Origin: Dehalococcoidia bacterium
GTDB taxonomy: Bacteria; Chloroflexota; Dehalococcoidia; Lucifugimonadales; SHYT01
Length of the DNA: 64,000 nucleotides
Reading direction: 5' to 3'
Assembly: GCA_009693055.1 (NCBI GenBank)
Contig: SHYA01000003.1
Span: 148,393 to 212,392 of the forward strand
Of this stretch, positions 20,717 through 30,337 are shown in pieces. Each line of letters begins with the position of its first letter. The stretch's first letter is position 1. The notes beneath the pieces were generated by a model, which saw nothing but the letters and a program-made list of their open reading frames with translations, had not been told where the DNA came from and ran no database searches. Both the position numbers and the translations under genes were made by a program.

Positions 20717-21092
20717 CTAGCCGGTGGCTCTCTTTCGGCTCAAGCCCTGCACTACAGTCCCCAAGCGCCCCATCGCAAACGGCTTCCACATCACCTGCTC
20801 CGCAGAGAAGCGCCTCACCAAGTTGCGAGGCCAGCTCTCGTCCACCAAGAGCAGCTTTGGTTGTGGCATTGCACTGCTGCGCAAATCGTTGGTACTGCTT
20901 CGCCCGCGCCGCGTCAAACCGACCCAAGTCTAGAAGCAGAATTGTAGAGGGGTCGAGGATGTTACGCAACTGCCGCTCCCACTCGCCATCCTGTCCAAGC
21001 ACCTGCACCTCAACGGCGTGCACCCGGTGCTCCAGGTTCTGCGCTAAGAGCCGGACGTGGAGGACGTCTTCTCCGAGAAGAGCAATACGCAT
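20717..21092 (-). pseudogene. Response-regulator receiver-like domain split by a frameshift
   Basis: MRIALLGEDVLHVRLLAQNLEHRV...ILLLDLGRFDAARAKQYQRFAQQCNATT then, +1 frame, KLLLVDESWPRNLVRRFSAEQVMWKPFAMGRLGTVVQGLS. Confidence 0.5.
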
Positions 21093-21229
21093 GCTTCCTG
21101 CTTTCTCGTAACCCCCCTCCACGATAGCCGCAGCCGCCTGCACAAACCCTGAACATGGCGCGTTCGCCCCTGAAGAATCCCTGAAAATCGCGGCGGCAGC
21201 AAACGCCGCCTCCGGCGACGCGCGGAACC

Positions 21230-21780
21230 TTGGGCTACACTCGCGAGGAGATACATGAGGGGCTGAGAGAGGGGACCCCGCTACGCTCCGGCGTCGTTGG
21301 CGCTCCGTGTGGGGTCGCGAAAGGAGTAGCCCACGCCGGCCCCGCTTACCCAAAGGGCATCCCCATTGAGCCGGAGGACCGCTTACCGGACGTGGTCCGC
21401 CGGCACAATGTTGACACCGTGTACTTCTCCTACAGCGACCTCTCCCACACCTTGACGTGATGCACAAGGCATCGCTGGCGCTGGGCGCGAGCTTTGCGCT
21501 CCTGGGCCCCCAGCAGACGATGCTCAAGGCGTCCCGCCCCGTTGTCAGCGTGTGCGCCGTCCGCACCGGCGCGGGCAAAAGCCCCGTCATCTGCCGGCTG
21601 CTGGCGTTCTTCCGCGAGCACGGATACCACGTCGTGGTGGTGCGGAACCCGATGCCCTACGGCGACCTCGCGCGCCAGCGCTGCCAGCGCTTCGCCTCCC
21701 TGGCGGACGTTGACGCCGCCGACTGCACGATTGAGGAGCGGGAGGAGTACGAGCCCCTGTTGCGCGCCGGGGCGGTTTGA
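21230..21780 (+). pseudogene. Truncated, frameshifted remnant of a cyclic 2,3-diphosphoglycerate synthetase-like P-loop gene
   Basis: AGPAYPKGIPIEPEDRLPDVVRRHNVDTVYFSYSDLSHTL / VMHKASLALGASFALLGPQQTMLKASRPVVSVCAVRTGAGKSPVICRLLAFFREHGYHVVVVRNPMPYGDL...CTIEEREEYEPLL; frame changes near 21458. Confidence 0.7.
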
Positions 21781-21951
21781 GGCAAAACCGAAAGACAACC
21801 AAAAGTAAGGAGGGATGCGTGCGCCGCATCGTGGTCGTCCCCAAAGCTGTGAGCCAAGGCCACAATACCGAGAGGGGTTTGAGGCAACCGGCCCCACCGT
21901 TACAACGGCACTTGCACCGAGACCACCCTGGGAGAGCGTTGAGGCAACGCC

Positions 21952-22983
21952 CTACCCGGTCACCTCGGTCAGCGCCGACTCCAGCTCCTCAGGCGTGAGG
22001 AGTCCCTCAAACTTTGCGGCCAGGCGTCCCTGAGCATCCACCACAAACACCCACGGCTCGGAGCGCAAGCCCCACTCCCGCGACGCCGGCATCAGCACCA
22101 GCTTTCCATCGTTTCTGGCGGCGGCTATGCCATAGGGCTCTATCTGGATGAACGCGGCCTTCTCCCCCACGTTAAGCGCGACACTGCGGACGATCTCCAG
22201 CACCGACCCGCACAGCCGGCGCACGCAGAAGGCCGGCGTGGAAAACACGACGACGAACGGCCGATGGGCCTGCAGGGCCTCCGCAACGGACACCTGGTGA
22301 AAGAGCGGCTCCGGCGGCGTCCTTGTGGTCAGCTCCGCCAGGTCTTGGACGTCGCGAGCCGTGCGGTTGGCCGTTGCGGGCACCGCGCTCCCAAGGGCCG
22401 GAGTGCCTGCGTGCTCCACCACCAAGAACGCCATGCTCCCCTTGCGCGTCCTCCCGTCCACCGCAGGCAGCGTCACGTCCGCCCTCCAGAAACCGGGCGC
22501 GTCAAACGCTGCGTTAGGCACCCGATATAAGCCACGCACCTCCAGGTGCGGGTGCACTTCACCCGTCTCGTGAACGTGGGGAGTCTCCACCTCAAATCGG
22601 TAGAAGTTGGCCTGGTACTGGCCACGTGGGATATCACTCTCTCCTTCAAGGCGGTAGAGCTGTACCACCGCCCCCCGCTCCTCCAGCTGCGTCCCGTCCT
22701 TGTCCAGCAGTCCGAACGTGAGCCGCTGCGTTCCCACCACCACCTCGGTCATGGCGGGCAGAACCACAAGCTCCTCAGCGGCGGAAGTCCCCCCGCTGGC
22801 CACGGGTTCCAGTTCCATTGCAACCCCGCCTGCAGGCGGGGCCTCTTGCCCGGTTGTAGGGGCCGCCAGGGGCGCGACTGCAGGCGCAGATGAAGGCCCA
22901 GACGAGTAGTCCCCGTTGGATGAGCACGCGGCGGAAAGCCCAGCGACGACCAGAGCTATCGCCAGCGCCAGAAGACGTCGCAT
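21952..22983 (-). CDS. Lipoprotein with thioredoxin-like C-terminal domain
   Basis: MRRLLALAIALVVAGLSAACSSN lipobox; FVVVFSTPAFCVRRLCGSVLEIV...EPWVFVVDAQGRLAAKFEG. Confidence 0.65.
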   Translation of the reverse strand: MRRLLALAIALVVAGLSAACSSNGDYSSGPSSAPAVAPLAAPTTGQEAPPAGGVAMELEPVASGGTSAAEELVVLPAMTEVVVGTQRLTFGLLDKDGTQLEERGAVVQLYRLEGESDIPRGQYQANFYRFEVETPHVHETGEVHPHLEVRGLYRVPNAAFDAPGFWRADVTLPAVDGRTRKGSMAFLVVEHAGTPALGSAVPATANRTARDVQDLAELTTRTPPEPLFHQVSVAEALQAHRPFVVVFSTPAFCVRRLCGSVLEIVRSVALNVGEKAAFIQIEPYGIAAARNDGKLVLMPASREWGLRSEPWVFVVDAQGRLAAKFEGLLTPEELESALTEVTG

Positions 22984-23244
22984 CCGGTCCCCTTTCTCAC
23001 GTGGCTTGCTGCCTTTTGTGCTGCGCGCCGTGTCCATCGTACACCTGCTGCCCGCAGGCGCCACCCCTTACTACGACGAGTCCCCTTTCACGGTTCTCGC
23101 CGCAGGTGGTGCTCCGTGCCCTCCACGCGGTTGACATAGCGAGAAACGGAGAGTAAAATTCGTTTTCTAATAGGACACGGTGCAGCAGTTCTTCTGACTG
23201 CGTCGCAGATTGGCCGAGCCCTCGGCCCTCGATAGGCAGGTCAC

Positions 23245-23952
23245 ATGAAAGTTGACCCCGCCCGCCTCGTTGGCGTGTGCACCGTTGCCGGCGTCGCCGT
23301 CCTCATCATCCTCTTCATCATCTCCTGGCTTTCGGACGCTCCGGTCCACCTGCCCTCCGGCGACTCGTCCCGGGGACTGCTTGGAGGCCTTGCGCCGGAC
23401 GACCGCCGTGCCTGGGCGCTCAACAACGCTCTCTACGGCATCTTCTTCCTGCTCCTGCTGCCAGGCCTGTGGGTCGCCTACCAGCGCCTGCGCGAGGACA
23501 GCCCCACCCTCGCCGCCGCCGGCGTAGCCCTTGGCATCGCCGCGGTGCTCATGGAGAGCGCGTCCCGCTGGTGGCACGTCATCGTGGACCTGCCGGTAGT
23601 CGACGCGTTCTATGCCACTCAAGACCCCGGAGGCCAAAGCGCCCTGCTCAGCCTGGCGGGAAGCTACGACAGCGTTCACCACGCCCTCCACTACAGCAGC
23701 TTCGTCGTCGCCGGGTGGGCCGTCCTATTCCTGCTCGTGTTGCTTCAACACAAGACCTTTCCACTCTGGTTCGGCTTTCTGGCCTTTGCGCTCGTCCTGG
23801 GCCTCGGCGATTACCCTCTGCTCACCCTGGCGTGGGCCGTCCCGGCCGCGTTGGTGCTCAGTGGCGGGGCTGCGAAAGGCCTCGCCTCGCCCGTCAGGGG
23901 CGCGCGACGGCAGTCCGCCAGGACCCCCGTGGCGGCGCGCGGACGCCGCTGA
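23245..23952 (+). CDS. Multi-pass membrane protein of unknown function
   Basis: Several hydrophobic segments (CTVAGVAVLIILFIISWL, ALYGIFFLLLLPGLWVAY, VVAGWAVLFLLVLL). Confidence 0.6.
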   Translation: MKVDPARLVGVCTVAGVAVLIILFIISWLSDAPVHLPSGDSSRGLLGGLAPDDRRAWALNNALYGIFFLLLLPGLWVAYQRLREDSPTLAAAGVALGIAAVLMESASRWWHVIVDLPVVDAFYATQDPGGQSALLSLAGSYDSVHHALHYSSFVVAGWAVLFLLVLLQHKTFPLWFGFLAFALVLGLGDYPLLTLAWAVPAALVLSGGAAKGLASPVRGARRQSARTPVAARGRR

Positions 23953-23995
23953 TGTACGCCGGCCCGCAACACAAACCTTAGCGTGGGAGGTCGTC

Positions 23996-24895
23996 ATGAA
24001 AGAGCTTGTGGACCGGTTCCTCCAAGTCCTCGCCGTCGAGAAAGGCTTCTCGCCCAACACGCAGTTCGCCTACCGGAACGACCTGCATCAGCTCGCCGAT
24101 TTCCTGCAAAAGACCGGCGTGCGCTCCTGGGTGGACGTCACCCTGGACAACCTCTCCGCGTACGTCCTGGCGCAGAAGGGCAAGGCGTACTCCACCGCCA
24201 CCATGGCGCGGAAAATCGCCTCCCTCAAGTCCTTTTTTAACTTCCTTGTTCAAGAAGAGGTGGTCAAGCAAGACCCCACGGAGGATATCTCCTCGCCCAA
24301 GCTGGGGAGACGGCTGCCCAAGCCGCTCACGGAAGCGGAAATCACCAGGCTGCTCGACGAGACCGCCCGGACGAACGGCCCGGATGGCCTGCGCGACCGC
24401 GCCCTTCTGGAGCTCTTGTACGCGACCGGCATGCGCGTGAGCGAGCTGGTCTCCCTCAACCTCCCTCAGCTCCACCTCACGCCGAGCGACGGCTTCGTCC
24501 GCTGCTTCGGCAAAGGCGGCAAAGAGCGCCTCATCCAGATCCACGATGAAGCGGTGAGTGTCCTGCAGGGATACATCACCAAGGGCAGGCCCCAGATGGT
24601 CACTGACGGACAGCACGCCGCGGTCTTTGTGAACCACCGAGGCGAGCGCCTGACGCGCCAGGGGTGCTGGCTCATCCTCAAGGAGTACGCGCAGCGCGCC
24701 CACATCGGCTCCACCGTGACGCCGCACGTGCTCCGCCACAGCTTCGCGACCCACATGCTGCGCGGCGGCGCAACCCTCCGGCAGGTCCAGGAGTGGCTTG
24801 GTCACGCCAGCATCACCACCACGCAGGTCTACACGCTCCTGACAGACCGGTACGTCCAAGAGCAGTACGAGAAGGCGCACCCCCGCGCAGGCTAG
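23996..24895 (+). CDS. Tyrosine recombinase XerC/XerD-like
   Basis: ATG after GGGAGG; GMRVSELVSLNL, HVLRHSFATHML, LGHASITTTQVYT catalytic motifs. Confidence 0.92.
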   Translation: MKELVDRFLQVLAVEKGFSPNTQFAYRNDLHQLADFLQKTGVRSWVDVTLDNLSAYVLAQKGKAYSTATMARKIASLKSFFNFLVQEEVVKQDPTEDISSPKLGRRLPKPLTEAEITRLLDETARTNGPDGLRDRALLELLYATGMRVSELVSLNLPQLHLTPSDGFVRCFGKGGKERLIQIHDEAVSVLQGYITKGRPQMVTDGQHAAVFVNHRGERLTRQGCWLILKEYAQRAHIGSTVTPHVLRHSFATHMLRGGATLRQVQEWLGHASITTTQVYTLLTDRYVQEQYEKAHPRAG

Positions 24896-24934
24896 CAGGG
24901 CGCGGCCCTGTACCCTCCACATCGCTTCCGAGCT

Positions 24935-25105
24935 AGTGTCCTGAGTTGTAAATTCGCATCATGCTTAGGACAGCGTTCAGCACCGGAGGATTGCGCCTTG
25001 TGGTTCGACAAGCTCACCACGAACGAGGAATGGTCTGTTGTCCGTTCGGCCTGAGCCTGTCGAAGGCTAGTCGCCTTATGCAACGTTCTCACGACACAGG
25101 ACACT
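24935..25105. mobile_element. MITE-like element with terminal and internal inverted repeats
   Basis: AGTGTCCTGAGTTGT at 24935 and ACGACACAGGACACT ending 25105 (13/15 inverted match); internal GGTTCGACAAGCTCACC / GGCCTGAGCCTGTCGAAGG. Confidence 0.5.
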
Positions 25106-25481
25106 GGAAGGCAGTACGCTAGCAGGTGAGGTGCGCGGTGGAGTGGCTGCGCATCGGAATGAGCGGCTTAGGCTGCTGGCGCCTGCCTGTAGGTAGGCGC
25201 CTGGCGAGTTCGACTCCCGTCGCAAGGGAGTAGCATATGCCCAATGCAGGGTACCTAAAACAGCTTCTTACTGAACAGGTCGCCGCGACGTCACAAAAGC
25301 CGCGCCCAGCACGCCATCCTTTTCTGCTGGACTGGGACGGACGTCAGCACCGCCGCCAACAAGGTGCCTGGAATCCGCGCCGCTCTTCATAAAGACGCCG
25401 TCCGCTGATCGGCATTCTGCGGCCCGGCTCGCTGGCCTGCTAGTTATAACAACCTACGCCTGAGACAAACGGGCAGAGGAA

Positions 25482-26193
25482 GTGGACATGCCGGTTATTA
25501 CGGTGAACGGCGCCAGTGGCAGCGGCGCCCGCGAGATTGGCATGCTCGTCTCCCAGTATGCCGGGCTGGACTATATCGACCGCCAGGTGCTTGCCGAAGC
25601 AGGCCGGCGCCTCGGGGCAACCGAGGAGGCGCTCGCGGCGCAAGAGGAGACCACGCCATCCCTGAGCGAGCGCGTCACGCGCTTGCTGAGGCGCTCCTTG
25701 GAACACTCAGCCGCCACAGGTGTGGCCGGAATACCCTTCTACCAGCCCGCAATGGATGTCCTGGTCCTTTCTCCCTATCCGGAAACGAGCGGGGAAGGCG
25801 CCTCGCCGGCTCAGGAGCTGACCGACCGGCGGTTTATGGTAGTGGTGCGGAGGTTATGAGAAACCTCGGTGAGGAAAACCGTGCGGTCATTGTGGGCAGG
25901 GCTTCCAACCTGGTGCTCAAGGACCGGCCGGAGAGCCTGCACGTGGGAGTTGTGGCGCCCCTTGGGAGCACCGGCTTGCAACGCTCATGCGTCGGGAAAA
26001 CATCACCAGAGAGCAGGCGGAAAAGGCGGCTCGCCAGCGAGACCGCGCACGGGAGAGTTACTTCCGCACGTTCTACAAGGTAGACCCGGACAACCCTTTG
26101 AGTTACCATCTGATTCTGAACGCGGCGACCATTGGCTTGGAAACCGCCGCGCACCTCGTCATTGAAGCGGCCAGGACAAGAACGAAGGGGTGA
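25482..26193 (+). pseudogene. Cytidylate kinase-like family protein interrupted by two frameshifts
   Basis: MDMPVITVNGASGSGAREIGMLVSQYAGLDYIDRQVLAEAGRRLG... / VMRNLGEENRAVIVGRASNLVLKDRPESLHVGVVAPL / EHRLATLMRRENITREQAEKAARQRDRARESYFRTFYKVDPDNPLSYHLILNAATIGLETAA, in three frames. Confidence 0.75.
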
Positions 26194-26194
26194 C

Positions 26195-26575
26195 ATGGCC
26201 CGACCAGGACGCAAGCCTCGTACTCGCCGCGAGCGCCGGCTAGCGAGGGAACAAGCCCACACAGAGTCGCCAGGCGGCGTTGCGCAGCCAGAAGCCCCCG
26301 CTGGGCCAACACCGGAAGCCACGCCGGTGCCATCCGCACCGGTACAACCCGGGCCGGTAGCTCGTCAACCGGCCTCGCCGCGGGCCGCGCCTCCGTCTGC
26401 CCAACCGTTCCAGCAGCGCCTCGCCCAGCAAGCATCGGCGCCACGCCCGACCTTCCGAGGCCTCCGGCAGGAGCAGACCGCCATGCCGGCTCTGGGCGCA
26501 GAGCTCCGCTCCATCGGCCTCGTCGTGTCCATCGTGGTCGCGCTGCTGCTCGTGTTCTACCTCCTGTTGCGCTGA
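26195..26575 (+). CDS. Basic, Pro/Ala-rich protein with a single C-terminal TM segment (tail-anchor-like)
   Basis: MARPGRKPRTRRERRLAREQ...IGLVVSIVVALLLVFYLLLR at the extreme C-terminus. Confidence 0.45.
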   Translation: MARPGRKPRTRRERRLAREQAHTESPGGVAQPEAPAGPTPEATPVPSAPVQPGPVARQPASPRAAPPSAQPFQQRLAQQASAPRPTFRGLRQEQTAMPALGAELRSIGLVVSIVVALLLVFYLLLR

Positions 26576-26631
26576 GCCGAAGCGCAGCTCGTTAGCGGCT
26601 TCCGCCCACCCCTTCGTGCTACCATGAGGCC

Positions 26632-28494
26632 ATGGACCCCTTCGACTCGGCCGTCTCCGAACGCCTGAAGGCTGTCCCCCACACCCCCGGCGTGTACCTC
26701 TTCAAGGACGCCAGGAGCAAGGTCCTCTACGTCGGCAAGGCCCAGGACCTCCCCGACCGCCTGCGCGCTTACTTCGGCAAACAGGAGAACCTGCCGGACA
26801 AAATCCAGCGCATGGTCAGCCGCGCCTCCGACTTTGAGTACCTCGTCACCCACTCGGTGAGCGAGGCGCTCATCCTGGAGAACACGCTCATCAAGCACCA
26901 CAAGCCTCCGTATAACACCCGCCTCCGGGACGACAAGACCTACCCCTACATCAAAATTGACCTGAAAGAGGACTTCCCCCTCGTGTATTTCACGCGCCGG
27001 GTGCAGAACGACGGCGCCCGCTACTTCGGCCCCTTCGCCGGCGCCGGCTCCGTCCGCCAGACGCTCGACCTCCTCAAGCGGCTCTTCCCCTACCGCTCCT
27101 GCACCAAGCCGATTACCGGCAAGGACGAGCGCCCCTGCCTTGAGTACTACATCCACCGCTGCGTGGCCCCCTGCGTGGGGTACGCATCCAAGGAGGAGTA
27201 CCGCCAGGTCATTGACCAGGTGCTGCTGTTCCTGGAAGGGAAGACCGAGACCGTCCTGGCGCAGCTCCAGGAAGAGATGCAAAAGGCCTCAACCGCGCTG
27301 CGCTTCGAGCGCGCCGCCGTACTGCGCGACGAGGTCCGCGCGGTCCAGCGCGTCAGCGAGGAACAGAAGGTCGTCTCCACCAAGCGCAAGGACATGGACA
27401 TCGTCGCGCTTCTGCGCGCTCGTGACGAGGCGTGGGTGGAGGTGTTCTTCATCCGCAACGGCAAGCTCACCGGCCGCGACCACTTCACGATGGAGGGGGC
27501 CGAGGAGGAGCCCACCCCCCGCATCCTGGCGCAGTTCGTCCGCCAGTACTACGACCAGGCCTCGTTCATTCCGCCGGAGGTGCTGCTGCCGGAGCCGGTG
27601 GAGGACCAGGCCCTCGTCCAGGAGTGGCTTGCGGGCAAGCGCCAGGGGCGCGTCGTCCTCTCCACGCCCCGGCGCGGCGAGCGGCGCAAGCTGCTGGAGC
27701 TTGTCGCGGAGAACGCTGCCCAAGCCCAGCGCGCAGCCAAGGTCAAGCTCCAGGCTGGCGACGAGGCTCAAGAGCGCGCCGTCCGCGAGCTGCAGGAGGC
27801 CCTGAGCCTCCCGCGCCCGCCACGCCGGATAGAGTGCTACGACATCTCCAACATTTCGGGCTCGGATCCGGTGGGCAGCATGGTCGTCTGCCAGGACGCC
27901 AGGCCGCTCCGTTCCGCCTACCGCCGCTTCAAGATCAAAACGGTGGAGCAGGTGGACGACTACAGCATGATGCAGGAGATGCTCCGGCGGCGGTTCAGCA
28001 AGCTGCTCCCCGTCTTGCAGCCCGACGCCCCGAAGAGCACCACGGAGGACCCCAAGTGGACCGCCGTCCCGGACCTGGTGCTGATTGACGGAGGGCGCGG
28101 CCACCTGAGCGCCGCCCTCCAGGTGTTCCTGGAGCTGGGCATCGCCACCCAGCGCGTGCCTCTCGCCTCTCTCGCCAAGGAACGCGAGGAGTTGTTCCTC
28201 CCGAACGTGCCGGAGCCTATCCGCCTGCCGCGTCACTCGCCCGCGCTCTTTCTCGTCCAGCGCGCCCGCGACGAGGCGCACCGCTTCGCCATCACCTTCC
28301 ACCGCCAGCGCCGCTCCAAACGCCAGGTGCGCTCCGTGCTTGACCAGGTGGCCGGCATCGGACCCAAGCGCCGGCGCCTCCTCCTCACCCGCTTCGGCAC
28401 CGTCGGCGCCATCCGCGACGCCTCCCTGGAAGATCTGACTGCGGTCCCAGGCGTCACCCGTGACATCGCCCAGCGCCTCAAAGAGCAGCTCTAG
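26632..28494 (+). CDS. uvrC: Excinuclease ABC subunit C
   Basis: PGVYLFKDARSKVLYVGKAQDLPDRLRAYF, IECYDISNISGSDPVGSMV, VLIDGGRGHLSAA, C-terminal HhH. Confidence 0.96.
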   Translation: MDPFDSAVSERLKAVPHTPGVYLFKDARSKVLYVGKAQDLPDRLRAYFGKQENLPDKIQRMVSRASDFEYLVTHSVSEALILENTLIKHHKPPYNTRLRDDKTYPYIKIDLKEDFPLVYFTRRVQNDGARYFGPFAGAGSVRQTLDLLKRLFPYRSCTKPITGKDERPCLEYYIHRCVAPCVGYASKEEYRQVIDQVLLFLEGKTETVLAQLQEEMQKASTALRFERAAVLRDEVRAVQRVSEEQKVVSTKRKDMDIVALLRARDEAWVEVFFIRNGKLTGRDHFTMEGAEEEPTPRILAQFVRQYYDQASFIPPEVLLPEPVEDQALVQEWLAGKRQGRVVLSTPRRGERRKLLELVAENAAQAQRAAKVKLQAGDEAQERAVRELQEALSLPRPPRRIECYDISNISGSDPVGSMVVCQDARPLRSAYRRFKIKTVEQVDDYSMMQEMLRRRFSKLLPVLQPDAPKSTTEDPKWTAVPDLVLIDGGRGHLSAALQVFLELGIATQRVPLASLAKEREELFLPNVPEPIRLPRHSPALFLVQRARDEAHRFAITFHRQRRSKRQVRSVLDQVAGIGPKRRRLLLTRFGTVGAIRDASLEDLTAVPGVTRDIAQRLKEQL

Positions 28495-28515
28495 GCCGGG
28501 GGCTACCGTACCATC

Positions 28516-29202
28516 ATGCCAACCCTCGCCATCATCCCCCTCGCCTTCGCCCCTTCCCTGTTCCTCCTCTGGTACATCTACCGGAAGGACATCTACCGGC
28601 CGGAGCCACGCCGCCTGGTGGTGCGCGTCTTCATCCTCGGCATGGCCGCCACCGTCCCTGCGGGCCTCCTGGAGCTGCTGGCGCTCCTCCCCGCCGACCT
28701 TCATGAGATGGGCTCCCTCTCCACCCGCACTATGGCCAGCTTCCTTGTGGTAGGCCCGGTGGAGGAGGGGATCAAATTCCTCGTTGTGTGGCGCGGCGGC
28801 GTCCGCAAGCACATAGACGAGCCCATCGACGGCATCGTCTACGCCTCCGCGGCAGCGCTCGGCTTCGCCAGCGTCGAGAACCTGTTCTACATGGTGGAGT
28901 TCGGCTGGTGGATTATCCTGCTCCGCGGCCCCGTCTCCACGCTCGCCCACGTCACCTTCGCGAGCTTTTGGGGGTACCCTCTGGGAAAGCGCGCGGTAGG
29001 AAGGGCGGGACGCTGGGCGATCGCCGCGGGGCTCGGCGTGGCCATGGCGCTCCACGGCGCTTTTGACTTCCTGCTGTTCACCGAGTCGTGGCCCGCCCTC
29101 TTCGCGCTGCCCCTTCTCCTGCTCGGCGCGCTCTGGCTACGGCGCGCCATCCAAAAGGCGCAGGCGGCTTCGCCGTTCCGGGGGCCGGCAAGTGGGGGGT
29201 GA
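28516..29202 (+). CDS. PrsW-family intramembrane metalloprotease
   Basis: WYIYRKDIYRPEP, VEEGIKFLVVW, HVTFASFWGY, HGAFDFLLF. Confidence 0.88.
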   Translation: MPTLAIIPLAFAPSLFLLWYIYRKDIYRPEPRRLVVRVFILGMAATVPAGLLELLALLPADLHEMGSLSTRTMASFLVVGPVEEGIKFLVVWRGGVRKHIDEPIDGIVYASAAALGFASVENLFYMVEFGWWIILLRGPVSTLAHVTFASFWGYPLGKRAVGRAGRWAIAAGLGVAMALHGAFDFLLFTESWPALFALPLLLLGALWLRRAIQKAQAASPFRGPASGG

Positions 29203-29238
29203 AAGGCCGGGTGAGGAAGCAGCCGCCTGGCTCAGCCT

Positions 29239-29730
29239 CTAGTCGGGCGGCCTTCCCACAATGTCCACGTCAAGGCCGAGCCGGTGCCGTACCTGCCACA
29301 GCAGCATGGCGGCGTCGCCGCGCTTGTGCGGACGGATACCGTGCTGGGCCACCAGCCCGCGCAGCTCCTCCAGCGAGCGGGGGATAAGGCGCTCCCCGCT
29401 CGGAAGGCTCACGCGCGGCCACCTCTCCCTGAACCACCGCCCCGGCTTGAGGGCGCCGTTCAGGCTCCCGCTGTCCTTGGGCTGCTCCGTGCCGGCTGAT
29501 GCTGGTGACGCGTCCCGTTCACCAGAGACGTCACGAGCCACCGGGTCATCCCCATTGCTCGGCTGCGCCGTCCGCTCGCCTCGGCGTCTGCCGCCACTCG
29601 GAGGCGTCTCCAGCTCACGCAGCCGGTCCTCCAGCAGCATAAGCGCCCGCCGGATAGCCGCGGGGGATTCCGGCTTGCTGTAGACAACCCCAGGAAAAGA
29701 GATGTGAAGCACCTGGACTCCTTGCGGCAA
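29239..29730 (-). CDS. Hypothetical protein
   Basis: 163 aa ORF; no family recognised. Confidence 0.4.
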   Translation of the reverse strand: MPQGVQVLHISFPGVVYSKPESPAAIRRALMLLEDRLRELETPPSGGRRRGERTAQPSNGDDPVARDVSGERDASPASAGTEQPKDSGSLNGALKPGRWFRERWPRVSLPSGERLIPRSLEELRGLVAQHGIRPHKRGDAAMLLWQVRHRLGLDVDIVGRPPD

Positions 29731-29827
29731 TTGTGACGATTGTCCAGGTGTGCGACGTCTCTGTCAACCGAATTGAGACGCCTTTTCGTCCAATTTCGGC
29801 GCCAATTTCAGCAAGAGTCCGGGGCTT

Positions 29828-30337
29828 TTACCCGCCAGCCTTCCGGCTCGGGGCAACGCGCTCCAGCGCCGCTTCAATGTCGTTCAGGTGCACCCCCTCG
29901 TTCCCCTGGAGGTTCATGATCAGCATCTCCGCTACGCTAATCTCCCCCTTTTCCCAGAACTTGGGCAGCGCGTGGGCAAGCTGGGCCTCGCTCATGGAGC
30001 CAATCGCCTTCACCGCCTGGGCGTGGCCCTGCTTCGTTTCCGCTATCAGCCCCTCCACGTTCTTGGCTTTGCGCTCCGCTACCTGCCCGCTGTTCACTTC
30101 GTCAATGTTGCCGAAACTCGGGCGCCCCCCCCGTTTCACCACCTCGGCCATTTGCATCATCGTCGGGATGATGGATGTAATCTCCGCGCGCGCCGCCACG
30201 TGGGACATACAGTCCCGCACCTTCCACGTCCCCTGCGGCAGCGGCGCGTCCGGGTGCGCCTTGATCCGCCCGCTCAGCCAGTCCAGCCTCCGGTCCGCCT
30301 CTTTAAGGGCCTCGAGAACCTCTTGCCGCGTGGTCAT
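29828..30337 (-). CDS. DinB-like / maleylpyruvate-isomerase-fold protein
   Basis: LDWLSGRIKAHPDAPLPQGTWKVRDCMSHVAARAE...VAEMLIMNLQGNEGVHLNDIEAAL. Confidence 0.65.
   Translation of the reverse strand: MTTRQEVLEALKEADRRLDWLSGRIKAHPDAPLPQGTWKVRDCMSHVAARAEITSIIPTMMQMAEVVKRGGRPSFGNIDEVNSGQVAERKAKNVEGLIAETKQGHAQAVKAIGSMSEAQLAHALPKFWEKGEISVAEMLIMNLQGNEGVHLNDIEAALERVAPSRKAGG

Noticed and set aside
27289-29055. 588-aa minus-strand ORF opposite uvrC and prsW
   Set aside because: Antisense shadow of well-supported genes; no recognisable motif.
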